Of a stretch of 64,000 bases of DNA, positions 45,056-54,427 are shown one piece after another. The translations under genes and the position numbers were made by a program. Source of the stretch: JABDLO01 sp041749255 (GTDB taxonomy: Bacteria > Bacteroidota > Bacteroidia > Chitinophagales > Saprospiraceae); contig JBGTBR010000025.1 in assembly GCA_041749255.1 (NCBI GenBank), forward strand, positions 1 to 64,000, read 5' to 3'. Every line of letters begins with the position of its first letter. Position 1 is the stretch's first letter. A model generated the notes under the pieces. It saw nothing but the letters and a program-made list of their open reading frames with translations, had not been told where the DNA came from and did no database searches.

Positions 45056-45323
45056 ATTTTCGTAGACTGACTTATATTAAAATTGAATAGACACTGCTCT
45101 TTGTTCCAAGAACATGAAAGTGCAAGAGAATGATATTTAATACAAATACTTTTATTAAATAGATAAAATGTAAGATAAATTAATTACTGCAAAACATTCT
45201 TTATAACTTTAATGCAGGTACAGTGGAAATAAGATCAAATCTAATGAAGTTATTTACCTTTCAAATTGTACTCAATAATCGAAGTAAGCGAAAAGTGTTG
45301 AGTTGGTTAAAATTACCATAAAG

Positions 45324-46487
45324 TTAATTGACACTTATCTTTTCAAATAATGAAAACCATAGATTAGAAATATTTTCATAGCTGAATTTCCTAGAATCAA
45401 CAATAGCATTTTCAGCCATTTTTTCTATTAAATAAGGTGTATTTATAAGGTGCAGACTCTCTTCTATAAATAAATCAACCTCAAAGGGTTGTATAAGTAT
45501 ACCGTTCCTTTTATCTTCAACAATATCAACTGCAGCACCGTATGAATTGAATAACACAGGAACTACGCCTTCTCTTTGTGCTTCTACCAGTACATTCCCA
45601 AAGCCTTCAAATGCAGATGTGAAATGAAGAATTTTTGCTTTTTTATAATAATTAGTTGGGTCGTCATAACCGAAAAATTTTATACGGTTAAGTTTATTTG
45701 ATTTTGCAAACTTTTCCATGTTTTTTCTTTCAGGCCCGTCACCTACCACCCAAAATTCCCAATCTGGAAGTTGTGTGTGAAGCGCTTTCCAAATATCTAA
45801 TAAAATATCAACTCTTTTTTGTAGGATATTTAGTCGCCCAACGAAAAGGATGACATTTTTCTTATCCTTAAGATTGCTTGGGTTTATTTGAATGGAAAAT
45901 GGATTTGGGATTGCGAAAAGTTTATTTTTATATGCCTCCCTTTCTACATTAAAATAATCGAGCTCCTTGATAAATGAGGGGCTCAGAAATACAAGAGCAT
46001 CAACTTTTTTCAATATTATTTTATAGCTTTTTCGCTGTTTTAGCTTATGATAAAGTAGAATTGGTTTTTTGACGAAATTAGGAGATATAAATCCAAGACC
46101 CTTCTTCATTAATAATTCTTTAATAAATATTGTAGAGTTTTGAATAAAATTTAGTGGATTAATTCGGAGTGTATTGATTAATTTCATAGAGGTTGGTCCT
46201 TCAACACGTAAAAGCGATGTTAGCTTTGTATTGTAACCCATTTGATTAATACAAATGTGTATTTTTTCTTCAACCAACAACTTTTTTAGTTTTGAGCTGG
46301 GTCTTATCTTCGGTCCTACATAATGTATTGCAATGTCATCTACCATACAATCTTTACCATTTGAAAAGGCAATTACATTAGTTATATGGCCACGCTCCTG
46401 CATCAGTTTAGCAAGTTTATATGTACTTTGCTGAACTCCTCCCTGTTGAGGATTAAATAGCATTGTTATAATAAATGATATATTCAT
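45324..46487 (-). CDS. GT4-family glycosyltransferase D
   Basis: 387-aa GT-B enzyme. The N-terminal FNPQQGGVQQSTYKLAKLM loop, the donor-half VILFVGRLNILQKRVDILL (about 192-210) and TSAFEGFGNVLVEAQREG (about 293-310) place it in GT4. It is AT-rich with many lysine/isoleucine codons, like the neighbouring polymerase gene, which suggests a shared foreign origin. It follows the EpsG-like gene after 13 bp. Confidence 0.86.
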   Translation of the reverse strand: MNISFIITMLFNPQQGGVQQSTYKLAKLMQERGHITNVIAFSNGKDCMVDDIAIHYVGPKIRPSSKLKKLLVEEKIHICINQMGYNTKLTSLLRVEGPTSMKLINTLRINPLNFIQNSTIFIKELLMKKGLGFISPNFVKKPILLYHKLKQRKSYKIILKKVDALVFLSPSFIKELDYFNVEREAYKNKLFAIPNPFSIQINPSNLKDKKNVILFVGRLNILQKRVDILLDIWKALHTQLPDWEFWVVGDGPERKNMEKFAKSNKLNRIKFFGYDDPTNYYKKAKILHFTSAFEGFGNVLVEAQREGVVPVLFNSYGAAVDIVEDKRNGILIQPFEVDLFIEESLHLINTPYLIEKMAENAIVDSRKFSYENISNLWFSLFEKISVN

Positions 46488-46500
46488 ACCTTTGTCGTTT

Positions 46501-47787
46501 CTATCCTCCGAACAAAAGAACCAAAAAGTCTCTAATACTCAAATCACCATCCCCAATAATCCATGAAACGAAAGGAAAAGCAAAGAAAAATATACTTAAC
46601 ATATTTAAGGCATAGGAAAAATGAAATAGAAAATAAGGAATGCAACTTAACAATACCAAAACCAAAAAAAAGCGACCCATAACAAAATGCAACCTGCTTA
46701 TACCATAATATCGCAAAGTTGTCAGTATTGTTAGATTAGCTGCAGTTATAAACGTGGATGATAATCCCTTTGATCGACCTTGGAGTAGGCCGGAAAACTC
46801 CATTATATTAGATAGCGCATATAGCATTAATCCAGCTGCAATTAAAAACATTGTAGCTTCACTCAATTTATATTTGAAGTTGAATAAAATCAAAATAATG
46901 GATAAAGCAATTAAAGAGTAGCTATAGTAAATATTTGGACCGTATTTTTTATAAAAATTGGTTTGACTAAGCTTATTTTCTCCTTGCATTCCTCCTTCCT
47001 CTTCTAATTGTACATAAGTCTCAGTCTTTACTTCAGTTAATCTATTTTCAGGTAAATAAGCTGAAACCAAATTATAATTCAAGCTAAAAAAGAATGAAGC
47101 CAAGAATAAAAATGTGATTAACATTTTTCTATGCCTCATAATATAACCAAAAATCACTGGAAAGACGAATATAGAATATGAAAAATGAACAATAATGCTT
47201 GAGAGTGCTATCCAAACATATTTTTTATTCCTTGTAAGGGCATAACTGTAACTCCCATAAAACAAAATCCACATACCAGTCCACATTCTAATAGAGTTTA
47301 AAGCAGATATGCTTCTAACAACAAGAAACATGGCAATAAAGGCAATAATCCACCAAGCTTTCAAATTCTTCTGTTTATCCTTGAGAACGAGAATCACAGA
47401 TTTGGTATAAAAGTATCCTAGTACAAAACCTGCAAAAACATGCAATAATTCTGGTATACCGAAAATACCTCCAGCTAAATACCCTAAACAGTGAATATAT
47501 AGATCGACACTAATTTCTATAGACTGAAAAGTTAAAATATTAATGGCTTCTCTTAAGAATTCATCACCACTCAGATTTACATAATGGGTATTCACTTTTT
47601 CAAGATGTGTGGCACCATCTGAGCCCGGTGTGAAATAATAGATACTACCAATTATTCCCATTAATAGCATTCCACTAATGACTGTTATCTGCTGATTTTT
47701 TCCCTTTAATAATCTGTAAAGAGCAATATAAGGAGATATTAACAATAGTAAAATATGATGAATTACCTTTTGTTTTTTCTTCACCAT
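46501..47787 (-). CDS. EpsG-like polysaccharide polymerase (Wzy role)
   Basis: Membrane protein of 428 aa with about 10-12 hydrophobic segments. The pattern fits the EpsG family: a periplasmic loop with TPGSDGATHLEKVN (about 53-66) and a downstream SALNSIRMWTGMWILFYG stretch (about 163-180), where the Arg/Trp residues are usual. Such proteins polymerise repeat units in Wzx/Wzy-type pathways. It is the only Wzy candidate in the window. Low GC and lack of specific homology are typical for polymerases, which diverge with glycan structure. Confidence 0.75.
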   Translation of the reverse strand: MVKKKQKVIHHILLLLISPYIALYRLLKGKNQQITVISGMLLMGIIGSIYYFTPGSDGATHLEKVNTHYVNLSGDEFLREAINILTFQSIEISVDLYIHCLGYLAGGIFGIPELLHVFAGFVLGYFYTKSVILVLKDKQKNLKAWWIIAFIAMFLVVRSISALNSIRMWTGMWILFYGSYSYALTRNKKYVWIALSSIIVHFSYSIFVFPVIFGYIMRHRKMLITFLFLASFFFSLNYNLVSAYLPENRLTEVKTETYVQLEEEGGMQGENKLSQTNFYKKYGPNIYYSYSLIALSIILILFNFKYKLSEATMFLIAAGLMLYALSNIMEFSGLLQGRSKGLSSTFITAANLTILTTLRYYGISRLHFVMGRFFLVLVLLSCIPYFLFHFSYALNMLSIFFFAFPFVSWIIGDGDLSIRDFLVLLFGG

Positions 47788-47915
47788 TTACTATTTAACA
47801 ATCGATTCATGAAAACAATTAATAAAATAGCAACTTTTAATACACTATCTGATTTTGAATAAATTTCTGAGTACAATTTATCGTTTTCAGTTTTAGATAA
47901 AATCTTAATAATATT

Positions 47916-48959
47916 TTATACTCTTTCCACCTTATTCCAATAAATATCTAAATTATCAAATACCGTATCAGGACGATCTTTTATAAGATTTAAAAAAGAT
48001 AAGGCTTTATGATTCCATAAGGTGGAATAGTACAATAACGAAGAGACCAAACCAATAACTTTCAGATTATTTGAGTAAAGAAATATAGCCTCAACAATGA
48101 TTTCATTTTGTATGATATTTACAGTAAAACCACATTGCATTAAGGTTCTATATAGTAAGGAATTTTCAGTCTTGCTACTTGGTCGCAATTTAAGATATAC
48201 ATTCTCTACACCTGCTTTTTTCAATATGTGCGACATTGATTGAATACCATTAATGTAATTGATATCTGAAACTCCATATACCCAGGGATATGACTCTTCG
48301 ATCCATATATGTTCTCCATTAATGTCAATTGAATTTGTTAGCTCCCGGATTTTTGAACTATCCAATTTCTCAGGACTCAATAGAACTCTTTTGCTATCAA
48401 TTATACCCGGATACCCATCAACAGAAAATGTAAAAAACTTTATGTTTTCGAAATATGTATAAGCTTGTGGATGGTAAGGAAGACTTAGTAACCGTATATT
48501 ACTACCACGCAAAACACGAATCAGTGAAATGCTGAAATCACTAAAATCTTTATTTCTAAACCCAACTTGTTTGGCACCATTCGTAATGAATTCTAAATTA
48601 TCAGGTCTTAAATATGTTGCAGTACCTTCTTCCATGAAATGAAATTCGATACAGTTTCGATGAGTAATTAGTATGCGTTGGTAGGCATGCATTAATTCAA
48701 TGTATGCAATAAACTCCTGACCATTTGTTACACCATCAATGTATCGATCTAAGGATTTTGCAAGATTATAATTCTTAATCTTTTTCCATAAACTAGTTTC
48801 TTGATCCTGATAAGCACTTACTGAATTCCCAATTATTATGGGCGGAGTATAGCCTGCTGAAATTATAACGACATCTTCTTCATGTAGCTTTTCCTGTAAA
48901 ATAATACAGTAAGCCACAAAAAATGTGATTGGGGAGTGTATTGTAAATAAATGTTTCAA
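47916..48959 (-). CDS. Putative CMP-nonulosonate glycosyltransferase (GT52/polysialyltransferase-like)
   Basis: 347 aa if started at TTG 48959, where TTGA overlaps the neuA stop; an upstream TTG (48992) would add 11 residues inside neuA. The preferred start gives (M)KHLFTIHSPITFF, a natural beta-strand opening. HFMEEGTATYLRP (about residue 104) resembles the EDG-containing motif of GT52 and bacterial polysialyltransferases, and YLKLRPSS (about 270) resembles their KxHP-like region. The lack of close homology keeps this tentative. The direct linkage to neuA, which makes the CMP donor, is the main support. Confidence 0.5.
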   Translation of the reverse strand: MKHLFTIHSPITFFVAYCIILQEKLHEEDVVIISAGYTPPIIIGNSVSAYQDQETSLWKKIKNYNLAKSLDRYIDGVTNGQEFIAYIELMHAYQRILITHRNCIEFHFMEEGTATYLRPDNLEFITNGAKQVGFRNKDFSDFSISLIRVLRGSNIRLLSLPYHPQAYTYFENIKFFTFSVDGYPGIIDSKRVLLSPEKLDSSKIRELTNSIDINGEHIWIEESYPWVYGVSDINYINGIQSMSHILKKAGVENVYLKLRPSSKTENSLLYRTLMQCGFTVNIIQNEIIVEAIFLYSNNLKVIGLVSSLLYYSTLWNHKALSFLNLIKDRPDTVFDNLDIYWNKVERV

Positions 48960-49639
48960 ATGTTCTTCGCTCCTATTTCTGCTACCTGCCAATCAAATTC
49001 TGTATCTATATCTAATGATGACATCTCATTCATTACATACTTTCTCTTTTTTGAAACATATTGGAAAGCTTTTTTATCAAGGATGCTGGATCTATAAATA
49101 TAAATAGCACCGTTCAACTCCCAAACGATAGGACAATCCTGCCTTCGTGTAAAATGCCCTTCTTTAGATTTTACCAGCCAGCCATACTCATTCTCTTCCA
49201 TCAACACATAGTACGGATTGGCCTTTGTTTCCTTTACAGATAGAACCATATCACAATCTTCATCAAAATACGTTAGGGCCTCCCGTATGTGCTGTGCTGT
49301 CCGAAAAGGGCTTGTGGGTTGAAGTAGAATTATCGTATCGGGTGTATAGTTTTTTTCTAGCTCATAAAAAGCTTTGGCATGCTGGAGTACTTCATGAGTT
49401 CCGGCTTCATCGGTTGCCAAATCGACAGGGCGCAAGAAGGGTACGGCTAATCCTAAGCTCTCAACAACTTTCATAATTACTACGTCATCGGTGGAGACAC
49501 AAATCACTTCATCCGGGAAAACCTCACGCGCTGCCTCTATAGTATATTGAATCAAGGGCTTGCCTCCAAGAAGTTTAATGTTTTTCCTTGGCAAACCCTT
49601 TGACCCTCCGCGCGCAGGTATGACCACCAAAGGTTTCAT
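48956..49639 (-). CDS. neuA: CMP-nonulosonate (acylneuraminate) cytidylyltransferase
   Basis: 227 aa, GT-A-like nucleotidyltransferase. The CTP-binding signature is IPARGGSKGLPRKNIKLLGG (7-26), and LLQPTSPFRT (about 104-113) and ETKANPYYV follow. It activates sialic, legionaminic or similar acids with CTP. Which nonulosonate is used cannot be settled from sequence. It is translationally coupled to the CBS-nucleotidyltransferase gene upstream and the glycosyltransferase gene downstream by 4-bp overlaps. Confidence 0.9.
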   Translation of the reverse strand: MKPLVVIPARGGSKGLPRKNIKLLGGKPLIQYTIEAAREVFPDEVICVSTDDVVIMKVVESLGLAVPFLRPVDLATDEAGTHEVLQHAKAFYELEKNYTPDTIILLQPTSPFRTAQHIREALTYFDEDCDMVLSVKETKANPYYVLMEENEYGWLVKSKEGHFTRRQDCPIVWELNGAIYIYRSSILDKKAFQYVSKKRKYVMNEMSSLDIDTEFDWQVAEIGAKNI

Positions 49640-50682
49640 AAGTCTAAATGTTTTATATCCGCCTGAGCCCGTTCATAGTCCTCTGGTTTCCCAATATCCA
49701 GCCAATACTGTCGCATTGGGTAGGAGACTAGCCGTTTGCCTGAAGATATAAGTTGTTGCATCAGGTCGGTGCTATCGTAGGGTTTTTCTTTGGGAATATG
49801 CTCTAACATCTCCCGTTTTAGTAAATAGATTCCTGCATTGGAGTAGTAAGTGTAAGTCGGTTTCTCTTTGAAAGACAGAACCTGGTGATTTGCGGTTTCC
49901 ATTACGGCATAGGGCACATCCACAGCATAGGGTATAGTTGCAACTGCCATGTCGGCTTCTTTGTTTAAAAAATCCAGGAAAAAGTCTTCGTAATCCAGGG
50001 TAGTGAGGATATCTGAATTGGTCACCAGCACATAGTCATGCTGAAAGGTCTCAATTTTTCGAGCACTACCTATAGTGCCTAGTGGCTCGTTTTCCCAAAC
50101 ATATTGTATGTTGACGCACTTTTGACTGCCATTACCGAAATAGGCTTCCACTTGTTCACCCAAATACCGTAGGGTTATCCAAAAGTCATCCACCCCAAAC
50201 TGCACTAAGCGATCAATATTGTGCTCTATAATGGGCTTATCTCCTACTTTCAGTAATGGCTTGGGAATTGTATCCGTCAGAGGGCGCAGCCGGCTACCTC
50301 GCCCACCCGCCATGATGACTACATCTATTGGTAAATAGGATTTAGAGTGGCGAAAGTTGACGACATTTACTACTCTATGTTCGTTGTCTAGTACGGGGAT
50401 GACCTTAAAGTATCCCTTACGTAGCTCTATGATGTCTGACAAGGCGTATTGGTGCTTTATGATGTACTTAGGGTTAGGCTGAATGAACGCATCAACGACA
50501 TCATCAGTACTCAAGTTACGGATTAAACCTCGACGCACGTCACCGTCTGTCAGGCTCCCGATCAGCCGATGATTATTATCAACAACAAAAAGTATAGCGT
50601 CAGCTGCCAAATGGTTTAACTGTCTTAGTGCAGTTTTGACCAGTGTTCCCGTGGGGATTAAGTGTTCTTTAAAGGGTCTCAA
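49636..50682 (-). CDS. CBS-domain sugar-phosphate nucleotidyltransferase (PtmE-like)
   Basis: 348 aa. Tandem CBS domains occupy about residues 1-118, and an NTP-transferase domain follows with VVIMAGGRGSRLRPLTDTIP (121-140) and KPLLKVGDKP. The architecture equals Campylobacter PtmE, which makes GDP-GlcN for the legionaminic acid route; mannose-1-P guanylyltransferases are similar. The start is TTG (50682), overlapping the PIG-L gene by 14 bp. Its place directly upstream of neuA suggests a nucleotide-sugar precursor step of the same nonulosonate, with the CBS part sensing a nucleotide. Confidence 0.82.
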   Translation of the reverse strand: MRPFKEHLIPTGTLVKTALRQLNHLAADAILFVVDNNHRLIGSLTDGDVRRGLIRNLSTDDVVDAFIQPNPKYIIKHQYALSDIIELRKGYFKVIPVLDNEHRVVNVVNFRHSKSYLPIDVVIMAGGRGSRLRPLTDTIPKPLLKVGDKPIIEHNIDRLVQFGVDDFWITLRYLGEQVEAYFGNGSQKCVNIQYVWENEPLGTIGSARKIETFQHDYVLVTNSDILTTLDYEDFFLDFLNKEADMAVATIPYAVDVPYAVMETANHQVLSFKEKPTYTYYSNAGIYLLKREMLEHIPKEKPYDSTDLMQQLISSGKRLVSYPMRQYWLDIGKPEDYERAQADIKHLDL

Positions 50683-51349
50683 TTTTAATAGATTTCAGGA
50701 TTTGAAAGGCTTCTGCATATTCCATTCCTGCTGTCGCTCCCCGGAAGGTAGCTAATGCTTTTATGTTTCGTTCCGATCTTGGAAAAGGGTGAATTCCCAG
50801 TTCAGATGTATAGATACGCATTAACTCAAGTTTCTCCTCCATTTGAGCAGAAATGTCTACAAAACAATTAGGTATAAACACTTTTTCAGGAAGAGCGGGT
50901 GCAAATTCTGTTTCAGAAATGCACTCATACATCCAAACTTCCCTGATAAATGGGTAACGAAAGGATTTGGTACAAGCCATTACGGCATCGAACAATATCC
51001 TGTGATCAGAATGCGCATCTGATCTGTTAACTACATACACTCTTTCAGGATGCGATAGATGGAATATATCGGATATAGCTGGGATTAACTTTTGAAAATC
51101 AAGTTGACTTAACGTCATAGCAGGATACTCCAACTTGAAAGGGGTCATATTTAATTGATTGGCTATGGCATCAATTTGGGTTTTTCTATTACGAATAAAA
51201 TCTTTTGTAAAACCCTGGTTTTCAAAAGCATTCGTAGCTATAATCCAAAATAATTTATCACCTTGATCCCTGTGACGAATCAATGTGCCACCAAGCCCTA
51301 ATATTTCATCGTCCGGATGTGCGGAAACAACTAAAACATTTTTTTTCAT
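50669..51349 (-). CDS. PIG-L family deacetylase
   Basis: 226 aa of the zinc-dependent LmbE/PIG-L family. The zinc motif AHPDDE (11-16) and RSDAHSDHR (about 109-117) are present. Family enzymes remove acetyl groups from GlcNAc derivatives. Between a formyltransferase and a nucleotidyltransferase in a nonulosonate operon, it could free an amino group that is then formylated. It overlaps both neighbours. Confidence 0.86.
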   Translation of the reverse strand: MKKNVLVVSAHPDDEILGLGGTLIRHRDQGDKLFWIIATNAFENQGFTKDFIRNRKTQIDAIANQLNMTPFKLEYPAMTLSQLDFQKLIPAISDIFHLSHPERVYVVNRSDAHSDHRILFDAVMACTKSFRYPFIREVWMYECISETEFAPALPEKVFIPNCFVDISAQMEEKLELMRIYTSELGIHPFPRSERNIKALATFRGATAGMEYAEAFQILKSIKIETL

Positions 51350-52233
51350 GAAAAGTAGTCACTTTTGTTTATTATAGAAGGAATTTCGTGTTTTGTTAAT
51401 AATATACTACCGTCCCCGGTTTTCACAAGTATTCCATTTTGATTTACCTCCAAAACTTTTCCGGGTTCAGAATTTGGAGATATATTTACCCCAGGTTTAA
51501 CTACCCACACTTTATATTCTTTATTTTGAAAAACCGCGTGTGCTCCCACATAAGGCTTTGTAAGTGCTCTAACCAAATTAAAAATCGAATCTGTACTCAT
51601 GCGAAAATCTATCTCTCCATCCTTTTTATACCGTTTTCGCCAATAATTTGCTTTATTATGATCTTGTTTAATTGTTTTCAGCTTTCCGAAGTGCATCAAT
51701 GGAACCCATGTTTTAAGTTGATTTCGTGCAACAATAATTATTTTATCATATAGGGATCTGGCATCGTCTTTTGTCGTAATTTTAACAATCTCTTGATGTA
51801 CTATGTCTCCAGAATCTGGACCTTCATCCATAAAAAAGAAAGTAGAAGCTGTTTCTTTTAACCCTAATGCTAAAGCCCAAATGAGAGGATGTCTTCCGCG
51901 GTTTTGAGGTAGTTTGGTTGGATGATAACCAATAATTCCTTTGGGAATACCTTGGATTAATTCTTTATTAATCAAGGAAGACCATCCAAAACAGAATATT
52001 ACTTCAGGATGGAAAGATTTTACCCAATCTATTATGTGGGGGGCGTTAATGTCTTTTACATATTTATATGGAATGTCAAATTGATTTGCGTATCCTGACA
52101 AGTCAAAATGGTCACTATTTAATTTTGATTGGGATTTTGTGGCTATAGCAATAACCTCTGCTTCAGGTATTCCCAATAAGGTTTCCAACATTTGACCAGA
52201 GAATTCAACTGATCCTATGAATAATATCTTCAT
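51346..52233 (-). CDS. Sugar N-formyltransferase-like protein 1
   Basis: 295 aa, Fmt-like fold. The catalytic region reads GYHPTKLPQNRGRHP (about 100-114), a variant of HxSLLPxxRG, and EGPDSGDIVHQE (about 136) contains the catalytic Asp. An OB-like C-terminal domain follows (about 205-290). It uses N10-formyl-tetrahydrofolate. It is not the housekeeping methionyl-tRNA formyltransferase, given its context, and most likely formylates an amino sugar in the nonulosonate pathway, following the deacetylase coded next to it. It overlaps neighbours by 4 bp on both sides. Confidence 0.82.
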   Translation of the reverse strand: MKILFIGSVEFSGQMLETLLGIPEAEVIAIATKSQSKLNSDHFDLSGYANQFDIPYKYVKDINAPHIIDWVKSFHPEVIFCFGWSSLINKELIQGIPKGIIGYHPTKLPQNRGRHPLIWALALGLKETASTFFFMDEGPDSGDIVHQEIVKITTKDDARSLYDKIIIVARNQLKTWVPLMHFGKLKTIKQDHNKANYWRKRYKKDGEIDFRMSTDSIFNLVRALTKPYVGAHAVFQNKEYKVWVVKPGVNISPNSEPGKVLEVNQNGILVKTGDGSILLTKHEIPSIINKSDYFS

Positions 52234-53402
52234 GGATTGATATCGTAAAATGATTTTTTTAGAATATTATTTAATTGGTATGATTTTAATATGGTTTTTA
52301 TTTTTTCTGATGCACCTCCTTTGCCATAAGGATTGACAACTCTTTTTATTTTTGATTGGAAATCATTACTAAGTGCTAAATTAATCGCAGATACAATACT
52401 ATTTTCGTTTGGCTTACAATCAATTACAGAGTCAGCTTTAATTCTCCCTTTTTGACGCTCCCCGATGTTTATTGTAGCTACATTAAAGCTTGGAGCTTCA
52501 ATTAATCCGCTTGAAGAGTTTCCAATAACTGCGTTTACCAATGCAAGAGCGGAAAGATATCGCAGTTGACCTAAGGATGAAAAGGCTATAGACTGGGTAG
52601 GGTGCAAAGAAGCATAATTATCTATTAATTTGATGATAACCCTTCCATTGGTGTCAGCATTTGGTTTTGTAAATATTATTTTTGCATTTGGATAGTGATT
52701 AAGCGCATTCAATAATTCCTGAAATTGTATTGATGCAGTGTTTTCTTCTAAAGTGACAGGATGAAAAGTGACTAAAAAAGTGGGATATCCAATCTTAAAT
52801 TTTATTGAATCTTCAAAGTCTTGTTTGGATAATAATTTCAAATTAGAAATGTTATCAAGGCCGGGTGTACCCACATTAAATACTCGTTCGGGCTGTTCAC
52901 CTAATTGAATTACTCTTTGGCGGTATTTCTCTGTGGCCGTGAAATGCAGATGAGACATTTTGGTGATTGAGTGCCGGATAGGCTCATCTATCAACCCTTC
53001 AGTCGCTTCGCCTCCATGAATATGAGCGATAGGGATTTTAGCAATCATAGCAGCTGCAGCAGCAGCAAATGCTTCAAACCTATCTCCCAATATTACTATG
53101 ATATTTGGACACAATCTCTGATAAGCTTCACTAATTGATATCATGCCAAGTCCCATCGATTTTGAAATGCCAATTTCTGAATCAGAAGATAGCAATATTT
53201 CAACTTTTTCTGTTATTGGGAAACCAGCTTTTTCAATTTCTCTAAAAGTAAAATCGAATTCTGGAGATAAATGCATACCTGTTACTATAAGTTGAAGTGC
53301 TAAATCCTCATCTTCATGAATTGTCTTTATTAACCAGAAAAGCAATCCAAAATCAGCTCTCGTTCCAGTTAATACAGCAATTCGCCTCTTTCCCATATTC
53401 AT
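52230..53402 (-). CDS. neuC: Hydrolysing UDP(GDP)-HexNAc 2-epimerase (NeuC/LegG-like)
   Basis: 390 aa. GTRADFGLLFWLI (about 11-23) and HIHGGEATEGLIDEPIRH are typical of the hydrolysing class, which releases ManNAc-type sugars from the nucleotide. In Neu5Ac synthesis the product is ManNAc, and in legionaminic acid synthesis it is a 2,4-diacetamido sugar. The PtmE-like neighbour points to the latter, but no LegB/LegC pair is adjacent, so both remain open. It is translationally coupled to neuB (ATGA). Several lysine-rich stretches near the C-terminus give a lower-GC character than the neighbouring neuB. Confidence 0.87.
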   Translation of the reverse strand: MNMGKRRIAVLTGTRADFGLLFWLIKTIHEDEDLALQLIVTGMHLSPEFDFTFREIEKAGFPITEKVEILLSSDSEIGISKSMGLGMISISEAYQRLCPNIIVILGDRFEAFAAAAAAMIAKIPIAHIHGGEATEGLIDEPIRHSITKMSHLHFTATEKYRQRVIQLGEQPERVFNVGTPGLDNISNLKLLSKQDFEDSIKFKIGYPTFLVTFHPVTLEENTASIQFQELLNALNHYPNAKIIFTKPNADTNGRVIIKLIDNYASLHPTQSIAFSSLGQLRYLSALALVNAVIGNSSSGLIEAPSFNVATINIGERQKGRIKADSVIDCKPNENSIVSAINLALSNDFQSKIKRVVNPYGKGGASEKIKTILKSYQLNNILKKSFYDINP

Positions 53403-54427
53403 TTTATATCATCCCATTTAATAAGAGCTCTAATTCCAATATCGCCTTTGACTTTCTTGCCGACAACTTTTTCCCAATCCATTGGTGAAATCCCGTTTCC
53501 AGGTCGTAATGAAATTAGATGTTCCTCAGTTATTATTTCATTAGCTTTAATTGGCAACCGTGTGTGCAAGCTTTTTCTAATGATATTTTTATTAGGTATT
53601 TCACTTGGGCTAGGTTCCTTCCTACCATGGCCTGCCATCGCTTGCTCAATATTGCGAATGGCGGTCACCATTGATTTAAGCTCGTGAGGTTCCAATGATG
53701 CTTTATGGTCAGGGCCAGGCAAATTCCTGTCTAAGGTGAAATGCTTTTCGATCACTGCGGCGCCAAGGGCAACTGCAGCAATTGGCACCTCAATTCCCAG
53801 GGTATGATCCGAATATCCCACAGAGACCCCAAATGCCCTTTGAATGGTTAGCATGGCTCTTAAATTCACGTCTTCCATAGGCGTAGGATACTCGGTATTA
53901 CAGTGCAGGATGGTGATTTGCGAACGCTGCAGACCGTTTTTTAGCAAGACCTCCAATGCGGCTTCTATTTCGCCGAGGTTTGCCATTCCAGTAGACAAAA
54001 CTACGGGTTTGCCGAAACTGCCTAGTTTTTTGAGGTAGGGATAGTTGGTGATTTCGCCACTAGGTGATTTGAACAATGGTAAGCCAAGTCCAATCAGGTA
54101 TTCCAGGCCGTCCGTATCAAAAGCGGTAGACAAAAACTTAATACCCCGGCTTTCGCAGTAAGCTATGAGCGTCAGATGGTCTTCATGGGAAAGCTCTAAT
54201 GCTTTCAGCATAGTATACTGCTTATCGTCGTCTGCGTCTCCTATGTTTTTGCTTTGATAGGCTGCTTTACGAGCTTCACGGCTAACCAGCTTTTCTGCCG
54301 AGAAGGTTTGGAACTTTACAAAGTCTGCCTTAGCATCCGCAGCAGCGTCAATCAGCTTTTTGGCTTGTTCTATATCGCCGTTGTGGTTGACGCCTGCTTC
54401 TGCTATAATAGTAATTGCTCCCTTCAT
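53399..54427 (-). CDS. neuB: Nonulosonic acid synthase (NeuB-like)
   Basis: 342 aa. A TIM barrel (about 1-265) carries AEAGVNHNGD (9-18), KFQTFSAEKL, NTEYPTPMEDVNL, the metal ligand His in YSDHTLG and EKHFTLDR. An antifreeze-like SAF domain closes the C-terminus (RKSLHTRLPIKANEIITEEH, about 280-299). It condenses PEP with ManNAc or a 2,4-diacetamido sugar. It is distinct from the PseI-like gene at 56392. It is coupled to neuC and neuD on both sides. Confidence 0.92.
   Translation of the reverse strand: MKGAITIIAEAGVNHNGDIEQAKKLIDAAADAKADFVKFQTFSAEKLVSREARKAAYQSKNIGDADDDKQYTMLKALELSHEDHLTLIAYCESRGIKFLSTAFDTDGLEYLIGLGLPLFKSPSGEITNYPYLKKLGSFGKPVVLSTGMANLGEIEAALEVLLKNGLQRSQITILHCNTEYPTPMEDVNLRAMLTIQRAFGVSVGYSDHTLGIEVPIAAVALGAAVIEKHFTLDRNLPGPDHKASLEPHELKSMVTAIRNIEQAMAGHGRKEPSPSEIPNKNIIRKSLHTRLPIKANEIITEEHLISLRPGNGISPMDWEKVVGKKVKGDIGIRALIKWDDIK

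Noticed and set aside
51346..52233. Housekeeping methionyl-tRNA formyltransferase
   Set aside because: The motif is HPTKLP rather than HxSLLP, no def gene is adjacent, and the gene is locked by overlaps inside a nonulosonate operon.
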